Below, piece after piece: positions 10,397 through 19,051 of a stretch of DNA of 22,451 nt. Where the stretch lies: positions 1-22,451 of IMG/VR virus record IMGVR_UViG_3300032084_001105. One strand, written 5' to 3'. The translations under genes and the position numbers were made by a program. This DNA is from a virus. Position 1 is the stretch's first letter. Each line of letters opens with the position of its first letter. The notes beneath the pieces were generated by a model. It worked only from the letters and a program-made list of their open reading frames with translations, ran no database searches and was not told the origin of the DNA.

Positions 10397-13300
10397 TTTT
10401 TCCAAAACTCTGCGTAATCTTCTAACCTTTCATCGTGCCTAACTAGTCTCTCGTAAGCTTCTTCTCCAATACGCTTACGAAGTATTTCTTTTCTAGATTC
10501 AAATACCTCTAGATCTTTACCCGGAGCTATCTTAGATTGTATTAATAGTCTTTTACCTAGGATAGACATTCTACCACTAGACACATCTTTTCCTGATAAA
10601 TCTAAAGCCTTAAAAAGATGCTTGTCTATTTCTGTAGTGGGTTCCCCAGCTCTCAAAGATGTATAAGCTTTTTTCATATTGACTCTAAAGCTTTTTATTT
10701 CCTCGTCAATTTCTCCAGTTCTATAACCACCACCATATTTATTTTGAAATTTCCATCTATAATAAGCTTTAATTGCGTTATCATCCTTTAATGATTCTTC
10801 GTTACCAAAACCAATAGCAGTTGACATAGTTCTGACAGCCTTGTTTATAGGAAAATATCTTTTAGCAACTTCTAAGTATCTTTCTTCTGCTTCTAGATAT
10901 GTATATTTACCTGTACCACTGGCAGCTTTTGTGAGTTCAGTAACTACAGAAACAGGAAAGAAAACGTCCCAAGGGTTTTGAGAAAGTTTACCATTTGAGG
11001 TTGATTGCATAATAGATCCAATAACTCCTCCTACGGCTGAATAAGCATAAGACTCTAAAGCAAAGCCCCAAGGGTTCTCCTTAATTTCATTAATCTTTAT
11101 TCCTACATTATCTGCACCACCATAAACAAAGGCCAACATCAATTGAGTTGTAGCTCCAGAAATAGCAGTCCCTAATATTTCACTAGCCATTAATTGATTC
11201 GCAGCAACAATTTTTTTATAATCCCTTTCATTTATACCTTCATTAGTTGCTTTTCCATAAGTCTTAACAGAATTAGCGAGGGATCGTATTTTCATTTGAG
11301 AATATTGTTCAAAAGCAGTAAGAGCCTTAAAGTATTTACTGTGCTCTAACCTTGACATTTCTCCTCCTCTTTGAGCACCACCTGTTAAATAAGCAGGGGC
11401 TCTTCTGATTAAAGCATCGTAAGCTTCTAAGGGTGCTCTACCCTTAATTATTAAATCAGCAACTTCCCTAGAAAAACCCATTTCCCTAATTAAAAGAGCG
11501 TCCTTAACAGAACCTTTTCCTTGTTTAAATTTTTTGACTTTTTCTGAGTATGTAAACCCTGCTAATAACTCTTGAAATTCATTGGCTTGCTTGAAACCAA
11601 AACCTCTTCTCATGATTTCAGTAGTTGCTCTTGTAAAAGAACTTACAGGTCTAGCTGGATCGATAGAAAGATTTGCAATGTCAACAGTAATAGCTCCTTG
11701 TTTTTCTAACATAGCTTCTATTGCTTTTTTATTGGTTGTTAGATTGAATATATTTCTCATTAGTGGAAGCATACCAGAATGCTTTCTAACATTTCCTAAC
11801 GGTTCAGATATGTTAGGGAAAACAGATCCTGATAAAGTTGAATTCCTAACAATGCTCATCGCTCCGTTATATGCCCTAGTTATTCTGGAGCCTGTACCAA
11901 CTGAAAGAACAGGGGCTTCTACTGGAGTACCGCTCAGGGCTCTAATACCTTGATGGAACACTATAGGGTTACCACCCTCTTCTGCTATCTGTTCTTTTAA
12001 TTGATTTACAATACTCGTTTTATCTATTTCTTGACCAAAAAATTTAGTTACTGCAATCCTACTAGATCCTGTCTCTGCTAGTCTTCTTGCGTACTCAAAG
12101 GGTTTATATTCTACGATAGGTACTATCTTTCCGTTACTATCTTTAATGGCGTGAGGAATATCTTTCCATTTACGACTGTGTTCAGCTTGTGTTGTTCTGG
12201 TAGGTGTTGATTGGTTTGGACTCACTACCCCTTTAACATTGTCTGACATCTCAGAAAAATAATTAGAAATAGCTTCTTTAGACTGCCCTGTTGCAGTAGC
12301 AAAGTCATTAATCATTATTTTAAAGTCTTGATTGTACTTACCTTTGTTTAATAAATCATAAAACTCAGGAGTCATAATTCTAGGAGCTATGTTTCTTCCT
12401 ATAACCTTAAAAGGTCTTATTGTTCCGTCTGGCCCCTCTTGCATAATATTGTTTTCTTCAAATAAAGAACCTCTTTTTTCAATAACATCTTTTATTTTCT
12501 CTGCTATTTCAAGCTCTTTGTTTGACAGTTTAATTTTACCTTCAATACCTAGGTGAAGTCTATTCATTAAAACTTTTTTACCATTCATCTCTACTTCTAC
12601 AAACCTAGACAGATTCATTGCATCTTTTCCTGAACCACTTATTTTTAAAGCTGGATCAAGAACTCCTGTTATTTCACCGTAAGTTTTCTTTTCTAAGTCT
12701 ATAGCATTAAACATTTTTTCAGAAGCTTCTATTGAAGTTTTTGTCCCCATAGATCTAACACGACCTACCATATCACTTGCTACCCAATTTAAAGCTCGTG
12801 AAGCTGGACTTTGAAATTTTGGAGGTAAGTCATTAGGAGTCGTTGATACTTTAGCGGTCTCCTTAGGAGTATCTTTATCAAGTCTTTGTAAAGCGTTATT
12901 GTAAAGCCTATCTATTTCTTGGTTGCTATACCTCTTAGGTTTGGACTTGCTTGAACCAAATAACTGCTTTAACATTTTTGGAGTGGGAATGCCCATAAAC
13001 GCCATCAACTCTATGCCTTTTACTTTTGCAGTTTCCTGAGTGTCTCTTTTTAATTCTTTAGTTCTTTGAATAGATCTTTTTAATTGATTTACTTCAGTCT
13101 CTGTTAACGTCTTATCCTTAAGTCTCATTTCATTTGCTTGTAAAGTAATGTCAAGATTAGACAATTCTTTTTGAAGCTTGAAGCCTTCTAGTTTTTTTTG
13201 CCCTTCTAACCCAAAAAGAGATTTTGGATTTCTTCTATTGATCCCTTCTTCATATATTTTTTTAGGTGTAAATAAATTTCTATCTGTTAAATCTTGACGA

Positions 13301-15645
13301 CCTCTTTCATTTTCAACAGTGACTACATTGCTATCTTTACCACGCTTAAAACCTTTAATAGTTCCAGAATACCCAGATTGATTTACATAAATCTTATCAC
13401 CTACTTTAATATCGTAATCTTTAGCACTCCCTTTATTATCTATCCCAGTTAACTTTTTCTTTTTAACTGTAGGGCCTGTCGGTTTTGTTTTAGGAGTTTT
13501 TACGACTTCTGCAGTTTGTATTTCTGATACAGCTTTTCTACCAGCATCTGCTGGGTGCAACGGTACTTCAAGAAGAGGATCTGGTTCAAACTTTCTGTTA
13601 AAAAAATCTCTTTCTTGCAAGGTCTTATCAAGTCTTTCTTGTTCTGACCTAGCCCTTCTTTTCATCTGGAGCTGTACTTCTTTTGTGCTCGGAGTTTCTT
13701 TAGTTTGTAAAGCTGTGTTAATCTCTATTTCACTAGCCCCCATTTCATTTAACCTGACTACCTTACCATCTATTTCAATTTGTAATTTGTCTAATATTCC
13801 TTGTTCAGCACCCGCCTTTTCTAACTCATTTATTTTTTTAGACAATTCACTAATACTAGTCTCTAGTTGATTGCGTTCAAGTATAACAGGTTTAGTCTCC
13901 ACTTCTGTTTTAATACCAGCATCTCTAAGCACTATATTAGCCCTTTGTTCTGCTTCTGATTGAGAAAACCCTTGCTTAACCAATTGCTCTACTGTTTGTT
14001 TCTTAGATTCAATTGCATCAAATTCCTCAGCTACTTTCTTAGCTCTGTCAAGACCGGGCTTTATAGGCTTGCTAGGGTCTTGAACAACCTCTTTAATTTC
14101 GTACTCAGTAATTCTTTCTCTGATTGTTTTTTCAGGGGTTTTACCTTCTATAGCTAATTGCAAAGATGTTTTTAACTCTGTACCAATTTTATTTAAAACT
14201 TCACTAGGCGGCTTACCAGTTTCTTGTACAATCCTTTGAGCTTCGGTAGCAACCGTTCTTTTCATAAACTCTGCTTGTGTAGGAGTTAATGTCTTTAATA
14301 GTTTTAATCCTATAATAGTGCCAGCAGCATCAAAATAACCTTCATATGCTTGCTTCCTACCTTCTTCAGTGCTTAAATTAATAGGACTATCTTCAGTAAA
14401 CCCAACTTGACCGTCTAATATTGGGGCTACTGTCCCAAGACCAACAACCTCTCCTGCAAACTCTAAAGCTCTGTCTGCTAAGGGCAACTTTGTGTATTTT
14501 CCAGTTACCGAACCAGCTAATCCAAGCCCACTAGTAAAGCTTCCTGTTACCGCACCTTTAACACCATGCTCTACCACCTCTAAAGCATCTACTTTTCCAG
14601 TTGATTCTATCTGATCTACAATACTTCGACCAGAGTCAAAAGCAGCGAACCCTCCAGCCCCACCTGTAATTCTTTCAATTGCATTTTTTACATGAACTCT
14701 TACTTGAGGTAAGGGCTTCTTAGTAAACCTAGCTATTTTATTAGCAATAATATCACCTGTCCTACCAACGGATTTTAAATTTTTAAGTTTCCCCCCACCT
14801 TTAAATAGTAAGGCATCAGCAGGCATTAACAATGAGAAACCACCAGCCGCTAATTGTTCAAACTTACTAGCTGAAAGAAGATTAGGATCTTTTTCTAAAA
14901 TCTCCCTATAAAAACTAGGATCAGACTGTTGCTCTAATCCAAATATCCTAAACAAAGATCCTGTAATAGATTGTTCAAATGCATTGTCTATTATTTCACC
15001 GGGAAGTTTTAACTCTCCTCTTACTTTCTTATAAGCATCGAGATCGCTTAGTCCTTTTTTCTTTTCTTTAGCTACTTCTCTTTTAAAAAATTGTGTTTTT
15101 TCATATTTAGCAACATCTTTTCCGGTAGGAGTAAATGGCAAATTAAACTTTGCTCTTTCTTCTTCTGTTTTTTTAGAAGCGGCTTGAGTATCAACACCGT
15201 CAAAAGTAGGTTTTTTTTCAGTAGGGATTTCAGTGGTAGGTATACCCATTATAAATTTAGGTAGTGGCTTTGCCTTATTAGATATTTGCTCAACAGCATT
15301 AGGCCCAGAAGCATCTCTCATAATAGCTTTAGGATTATCTCTATACTCCTCAAGTCCTCGTATAAGTTTTTGTAAGTTAGTTTCTTGAGGTTGCTCTAGG
15401 ATTGTTTCATCCGGATCAATTAAAACGCTTTTAGGGTCTATCTCAGAAGCCTTAGAAGAAACTTTTAATCTAAATGAATCATAGTCTCCTAAGTTAGGGA
15501 CTTGATCTTGAGATAATTTATCGTATAAAGATTTACTTTTTAAAGGGTCTTGGAGATTATTATAAAAGTTATCTAAACTTCCAAAGTCATTGTTGTATTT
15601 TCCTGAGACAAATTTATAAAGTCCTTCTACCTGTTTTTGAGGCAT
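10393..15645 (-). CDS. Giant internal/ejected virion protein (polyvalent type), 1750 aa
   Basis: ATG (complement of 15643-15645) follows TAGGATATAATT. An N-terminal repeat-like helical unit (YKFVSGKYNNDFGSLDNFY, then LGDYDSF) spans residues 1-65. A Gly/Ala-rich, partly hydrophobic part lies at about 265-450. A long coiled-coil-prone, Lys/Glu-rich part runs about 460-690. A small SH3/KOW-like strand set sits near 743-792 (IKVGDKIYVNQSGYSGTIKG). The large helical C-terminal half has short hydrophobic stretches near 1500-1560. Size, position as last late gene and composition match the large internal proteins that podoviruses inject with DNA (T7 gp16 in position, not in visible sequence). I see no lytic transglycosylase or polymerase motif. 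The virion role is inferred. Confidence 0.65.
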   Translation of the reverse strand: MPQKQVEGLYKFVSGKYNNDFGSLDNFYNNLQDPLKSKSLYDKLSQDQVPNLGDYDSFRLKVSSKASEIDPKSVLIDPDETILEQPQETNLQKLIRGLEEYRDNPKAIMRDASGPNAVEQISNKAKPLPKFIMGIPTTEIPTEKKPTFDGVDTQAASKKTEEERAKFNLPFTPTGKDVAKYEKTQFFKREVAKEKKKGLSDLDAYKKVRGELKLPGEIIDNAFEQSITGSLFRIFGLEQQSDPSFYREILEKDPNLLSASKFEQLAAGGFSLLMPADALLFKGGGKLKNLKSVGRTGDIIANKIARFTKKPLPQVRVHVKNAIERITGGAGGFAAFDSGRSIVDQIESTGKVDALEVVEHGVKGAVTGSFTSGLGLAGSVTGKYTKLPLADRALEFAGEVVGLGTVAPILDGQVGFTEDSPINLSTEEGRKQAYEGYFDAAGTIIGLKLLKTLTPTQAEFMKRTVATEAQRIVQETGKPPSEVLNKIGTELKTSLQLAIEGKTPEKTIRERITEYEIKEVVQDPSKPIKPGLDRAKKVAEEFDAIESKKQTVEQLVKQGFSQSEAEQRANIVLRDAGIKTEVETKPVILERNQLETSISELSKKINELEKAGAEQGILDKLQIEIDGKVVRLNEMGASEIEINTALQTKETPSTKEVQLQMKRRARSEQERLDKTLQERDFFNRKFEPDPLLEVPLHPADAGRKAVSEIQTAEVVKTPKTKPTGPTVKKKKLTGIDNKGSAKDYDIKVGDKIYVNQSGYSGTIKGFKRGKDSNVVTVENERGRQDLTDRNLFTPKKIYEEGINRRNPKSLFGLEGQKKLEGFKLQKELSNLDITLQANEMRLKDKTLTETEVNQLKRSIQRTKELKRDTQETAKVKGIELMAFMGIPTPKMLKQLFGSSKSKPKRYSNQEIDRLYNNALQRLDKDTPKETAKVSTTPNDLPPKFQSPASRALNWVASDMVGRVRSMGTKTSIEASEKMFNAIDLEKKTYGEITGVLDPALKISGSGKDAMNLSRFVEVEMNGKKVLMNRLHLGIEGKIKLSNKELEIAEKIKDVIEKRGSLFEENNIMQEGPDGTIRPFKVIGRNIAPRIMTPEFYDLLNKGKYNQDFKIMINDFATATGQSKEAISNYFSEMSDNVKGVVSPNQSTPTRTTQAEHSRKWKDIPHAIKDSNGKIVPIVEYKPFEYARRLAETGSSRIAVTKFFGQEIDKTSIVNQLKEQIAEEGGNPIVFHQGIRALSGTPVEAPVLSVGTGSRITRAYNGAMSIVRNSTLSGSVFPNISEPLGNVRKHSGMLPLMRNIFNLTTNKKAIEAMLEKQGAITVDIANLSIDPARPVSSFTRATTEIMRRGFGFKQANEFQELLAGFTYSEKVKKFKQGKGSVKDALLIREMGFSREVADLIIKGRAPLEAYDALIRRAPAYLTGGAQRGGEMSRLEHSKYFKALTAFEQYSQMKIRSLANSVKTYGKATNEGINERDYKKIVAANQLMASEILGTAISGATTQLMLAFVYGGADNVGIKINEIKENPWGFALESYAYSAVGGVIGSIMQSTSNGKLSQNPWDVFFPVSVVTELTKAASGTGKYTYLEAEERYLEVAKRYFPINKAVRTMSTAIGFGNEESLKDDNAIKAYYRWKFQNKYGGGYRTGEIDEEIKSFRVNMKKAYTSLRAGEPTTEIDKHLFKALDLSGKDVSSGRMSILGKRLLIQSKIAPGKDLEVFESRKEILRKRIGEEAYERLVRHDERLEDYAEFWKN
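10395..10409. other. A/T-rich palindrome at the convergent gene junction
   Basis: AGTTTT (10395-10400) pairs with AAAACT (10404-10409) around TCC. It sits exactly where the rightward and leftward blocks meet. Six A/T-dominated pairs make a weak stem, so two-way termination is doubtful. Confidence 0.3.
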
Positions 15646-15654
15646 AATTATATC

Positions 15655-16653
15655 CTACCAGTTCGGTATAGTTAAATCGTCACCTGTTTCAATATCTATA
15701 GGACTACCCATAATCATTGTTTCTCTCTGAGACTCAAAAGCTTCCTTTCTTTTTTGTAGTCTAGCTTTTTGTTCTGGAGTAAGCGGGGAGAGCATATTTG
15801 CCTTTCTCTTTCTTTCGCTTAACGCATCTGAGACATCTTTAATAGCTTTATTTATTTGAGCTAAAGACCTAGTACTACCTCCACCTTGTTTTGGTGCACC
15901 TGATATTGGGATAAGGTCATCTTCTTTTGTTTCGGTTGCCTTAGCCATAGCAATCTCTGAGTCTGTTGCATAAGCATACGCTCCAGTAGAGGGATTGTAA
16001 ACTTGTTTCTGACTTGTAGACACACTAGTTCTTTCAGGAACAATAAGTCCTACTGCCTTTACTGGGTCTAACCTAGAAAGAGACATTATCTCATTTATTC
16101 TTGGGTTATTAGGGTTTTCTTTAGCCCAAGAATCTATTTCTTGTCTGGCAACCCTAGGTTTTTCTGCATCTATTCTGTCTTTAATTTTTTGAGTATATGA
16201 TGGGTTATCTATAATAGATTGTTCTGATAGCATACCCTCTAAACTTATTGTTATCGCATAAGGATCGTTAGGGTTTTTTGTATATACTGAGTTTATCCTA
16301 TCGGTAAATGCTTGTTCTTTTTTTTGTAAATCGACACCAACATCTCTTATTCTTGATATCTTAGAGGTTGCAAAAGCATTAGCCTGAGCTTCTTTTGGTA
16401 GAGATTTAAGGAGGTTTAACTCATTAGTATATTCTTTTTGTTTTCTAGATTCATCGTCAATTTCTTTTTGTCTAAGTAAAGCATCATTATATCTTCTTTC
16501 TTGAAGTTTTTGTTTATCAAGAGCCAATTTCTGTGCTTGATACTGACCTACATAATCTGGTAAGCGATCTAGAAAATCTGCAAGGGGTGTTTCGTATTGA
16601 CCGGGAGCCATACGCTGTCTTCTACTGTATATTGATTTTACTCCGTTAGCCAT
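15655..16653 (-). CDS. Coiled-coil virion protein, probably internal, 332 aa
   Basis: ATG (complement of 16651-16653) has AAGGATTAG upstream, inside the end of the previous gene, with two bases between genes. The N-terminal tail is basic (SRRQRMAPG), followed by a strong charged coiled coil at about residues 38-90 (LDKQKLQERRYNDALLRQKE). A middle helical part and a Lys/Arg-rich helix near 290-315 follow. It contains no cysteine. Its position between the 589- and 1750-residue proteins fits the trio of internal or ejection proteins of podoviruses. No sequence family is recognised, so the role rests on context. Confidence 0.6.
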   Translation of the reverse strand: MANGVKSIYSRRQRMAPGQYETPLADFLDRLPDYVGQYQAQKLALDKQKLQERRYNDALLRQKEIDDESRKQKEYTNELNLLKSLPKEAQANAFATSKISRIRDVGVDLQKKEQAFTDRINSVYTKNPNDPYAITISLEGMLSEQSIIDNPSYTQKIKDRIDAEKPRVARQEIDSWAKENPNNPRINEIMSLSRLDPVKAVGLIVPERTSVSTSQKQVYNPSTGAYAYATDSEIAMAKATETKEDDLIPISGAPKQGGGSTRSLAQINKAIKDVSDALSERKRKANMLSPLTPEQKARLQKRKEAFESQRETMIMGSPIDIETGDDLTIPNW

Positions 16654-16655
16654 TA

Positions 16656-18425
16656 TTAACTAATCCTTATCCATCTACCTTCTCCCTGTGCTCCACCGGG
16701 GCCAACTCGCCTTCTGAATTGCCAGATTTGATCACCAAAAGAATATTCTGTATTTGGCATAGCGTTTGCAGGGGGATTCCAGTTAGGATCATTAGTAGGT
16801 ACTGGTGTTGCAGCAAGCTGCTCTTCAGGGGTTAGTTCTGTAATACCAGAAACTTCTGCTCCTATATCGGTAGCTAATCGTTCTTTAATACTTTCTTGAT
16901 AATCCTTTGCAGACTTTTCTCTAGCTTCACTTACTATATCAGATGAAGCTTGAGTTAAATCAAGTAAACTTTGTTGCTGTACCCCACTTTTTGAAAACCC
17001 CTGTTTAGCAGACAACGCAGTAGTACCAATTTTTCCCTGCTCTAAGTCTCCTCTAGTACTTCTTATAAGTGGGTTAACTTCTCCCCTATCAAAACCCTCA
17101 TAATACTTAGAAGCATCATCGTCTATTCTCAATCCCATACTGGTCGCTATGTCTTGAACATTGGTATTATAACCAGCTGTATCTGACACTGATGGTGAAA
17201 ACTGTCCTTGTTCAGAATCTTGAGTAGGGTCAAATCCTGTTGGAGGGGTATAGTATGAATAAGGATTTGGAGTGTTGGTAAAAGTACCCGAACCAAACCC
17301 ACCAGCTCTTTCCATAATTGGGCCACCATTTTCATAATTAATAAGACCGCCACTCTCTCGATTTACAAACGCTGGAGCCTCTGTTCCAAGTGACTGATAG
17401 TACTTCTCAAGATTGCCCTGTAAAGTCGCACTCCTAGCAAGACTATCCTTTGATTCTTGTATAGATCTTAAAGCTTCAAGAACTGCGTTCTCTTGTCCTG
17501 CCGTATTTGAAGCTGGTAATGTATCTTGAAAAAATTGTTCAGTTTCTGAAATAGCGGTTCTTGCAACATTAGAAGGGTCAGCCTGAGGAATAGAAACACC
17601 GTAGTCAGTTAGTATAGACTTAACACCCGCAGTAGGGTCAAAGTCTAATGGCATTAAAGCTCCGTCTCCGTATGAAGCCCTACCTTCTGGTGTATTTAAA
17701 TACTCTAATGTATCAGAGTATGCTTTACTAGAAGCAGCACTCTCTTCGGCCAAGTCAGAAAAATCATCTAAGGACGTGTCAAATTCAGGAATGGTAACAT
17801 CTCCAGCAATTTCAGCACCAGCTGAAGCTGGCATTGATCCGGGGGTAATACCTGAGGAGTAACCAAGTAATCCGTCACGCAACTTTCCCTGAACCTTTCC
17901 ATACATTCCACCACCGGGTGCTAATCCTGCTGTTAACCCAGCCTTTAATCCAGAGACACCAGCTCTTTCTAATATACCTTGGTTGTATTCCTCACTAGCT
18001 TCATCTATATCTTCAAAATCTTTTCCATAAAAAAACGTATCTGATGGTTGCTTAGATCTACGAGCTTTACCAGCCCCTAATCTTTCTCCAAAGCCTTTAC
18101 CTAAGGCTGTTCCTCCACCAGCTGCTAAAGCCAGTAAGTAAGCAGGAGCTGCCGCAGGTACTAAAGAAGAAAGCAATAGTCCTCCTGCTATTCCACCAAG
18201 ACTCCCGAATAAACTTCCCTTACCCTGTCTTTTAGCTTCTTTTTCTTGAGCTGATTCTAAGGCTTTAATTTCTTTAACGCCTTGCCTAGCTCTTGCAATT
18301 GCAGCATCCCCACCAGTCTGCATCATAGTCATCAAACTAGGGGAGCTCCCCATATAGTAACCAGTCATATTAGAGCTTGATCTTAAGGGAGGTGAACTAG
18401 AATAAGTGTTAGATTTCTTGTGCAT
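16656..18425 (-). CDS. Virion protein with glycine-zipper hydrophobic segment, 589 aa
   Basis: ATG (complement of 18423-18425) follows AAGGGAATTACATC. Residues 1-35 are Ser-rich. Residues about 71-112 form a Gly/Ala/Leu-rich hydrophobic stretch (SLFGSLGGIAGGLLLSSLV onward), of the kind found in phage proteins that enter the host membrane during ejection. Residues 150-360 are low-complexity, acidic and Ser/Ala/Gly-rich; the rest is polar, with a basic C-terminus (WQFRRRVGPGG). Context after the tail genes and before two large helical proteins fits an internal core or ejection protein. Not a recognised family. Confidence 0.6.
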   Translation of the reverse strand: MHKKSNTYSSSPPLRSSSNMTGYYMGSSPSLMTMMQTGGDAAIARARQGVKEIKALESAQEKEAKRQGKGSLFGSLGGIAGGLLLSSLVPAAAPAYLLALAAGGGTALGKGFGERLGAGKARRSKQPSDTFFYGKDFEDIDEASEEYNQGILERAGVSGLKAGLTAGLAPGGGMYGKVQGKLRDGLLGYSSGITPGSMPASAGAEIAGDVTIPEFDTSLDDFSDLAEESAASSKAYSDTLEYLNTPEGRASYGDGALMPLDFDPTAGVKSILTDYGVSIPQADPSNVARTAISETEQFFQDTLPASNTAGQENAVLEALRSIQESKDSLARSATLQGNLEKYYQSLGTEAPAFVNRESGGLINYENGGPIMERAGGFGSGTFTNTPNPYSYYTPPTGFDPTQDSEQGQFSPSVSDTAGYNTNVQDIATSMGLRIDDDASKYYEGFDRGEVNPLIRSTRGDLEQGKIGTTALSAKQGFSKSGVQQQSLLDLTQASSDIVSEAREKSAKDYQESIKERLATDIGAEVSGITELTPEEQLAATPVPTNDPNWNPPANAMPNTEYSFGDQIWQFRRRVGPGGAQGEGRWIRIS

Positions 18426-18484
18426 GATGTAATTCCCTTGAATTTAAGAAAGTTTTTTGTAATAATAAATAGTTTAATTTCATT

Positions 18485-19051
18485 TTACATACTAGCAGTA
18501 ACTATAACGTACCAGTCTGCTCCATTTTTTAAACAAACAGCAACATCTGCAGCTGTATTTAGCTCGAAGTCACTACCTCCGGTTAAAAATATATTGTCTT
18601 CGTTGTGTTTAATAGTGACTGTTCGACCACCATTTAACGCTCTCAGTATTAAAATCTGACCAGAAACCCCACCGTTAATAGTATCTAAGTCGTCATTTCC
18701 ACTAGCTCCTTGAACATCTACTTCATGTAAGGAATGGGTTACGGTAATAGCACCACTTGCTATTTCTAAATTAGGGCCCTGTTCAAACACTAGATCTTTA
18801 GCGGTAACTTTTGTTTTAGTCCTACCAGAAACTTCTAAATTCCTATCCACAATCTGATCACCATTTGCAGACAAATAAGTTTTCCAAAGCTTACCAAATT
18901 TTTTACGATACAAAGCTAACAAAGAATTGCTTTTTTTATGTAGGGCAACCTGTCCATCTATCATACTGGCTGGAGAAGGAATACCATTGAACTCAACAGT
19001 ACTTTGTTTAGTATTAATAACTTTACGAATATCTCTTTCAGTTAACGGCAC
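18485..19051 (-). CDS. Beta-rich tail/fibre-type protein, 188 aa
   Basis: The start is GTG (complement of 19049-19051), overlapping the previous stop as TAGTG, with AGAGAGTGAG upstream. The N-terminal 60 residues resemble a virion-attachment part (SPASMIDGQVALHKKSNSLL). The C-terminal half (DDLDTINGGVSGQILILRAL, then GRTVTIKHNEDNIFLTGG and a NGADWYVI end) is a beta motif I recall as frequent in phage tail-fibre and receptor-binding proteins. It probably attaches to the tail built by the neighbouring 1046-residue protein. A 59-base A/T-rich gap with nothing clear in it follows before the next gene. Confidence 0.65.
   Translation of the reverse strand: MPLTERDIRKVINTKQSTVEFNGIPSPASMIDGQVALHKKSNSLLALYRKKFGKLWKTYLSANGDQIVDRNLEVSGRTKTKVTAKDLVFEQGPNLEIASGAITVTHSLHEVDVQGASGNDDLDTINGGVSGQILILRALNGGRTVTIKHNEDNIFLTGGSDFELNTAADVAVCLKNGADWYVIVTASM

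Noticed and set aside
11582-14157. Several plus-strand open frames inside the giant virion gene (near 11582, 13685 and 13960)
   Set aside because: No ribosome sites, hydrophobic or low-complexity translations typical of antisense frames; the minus-strand frame is continuous over 1750 codons.
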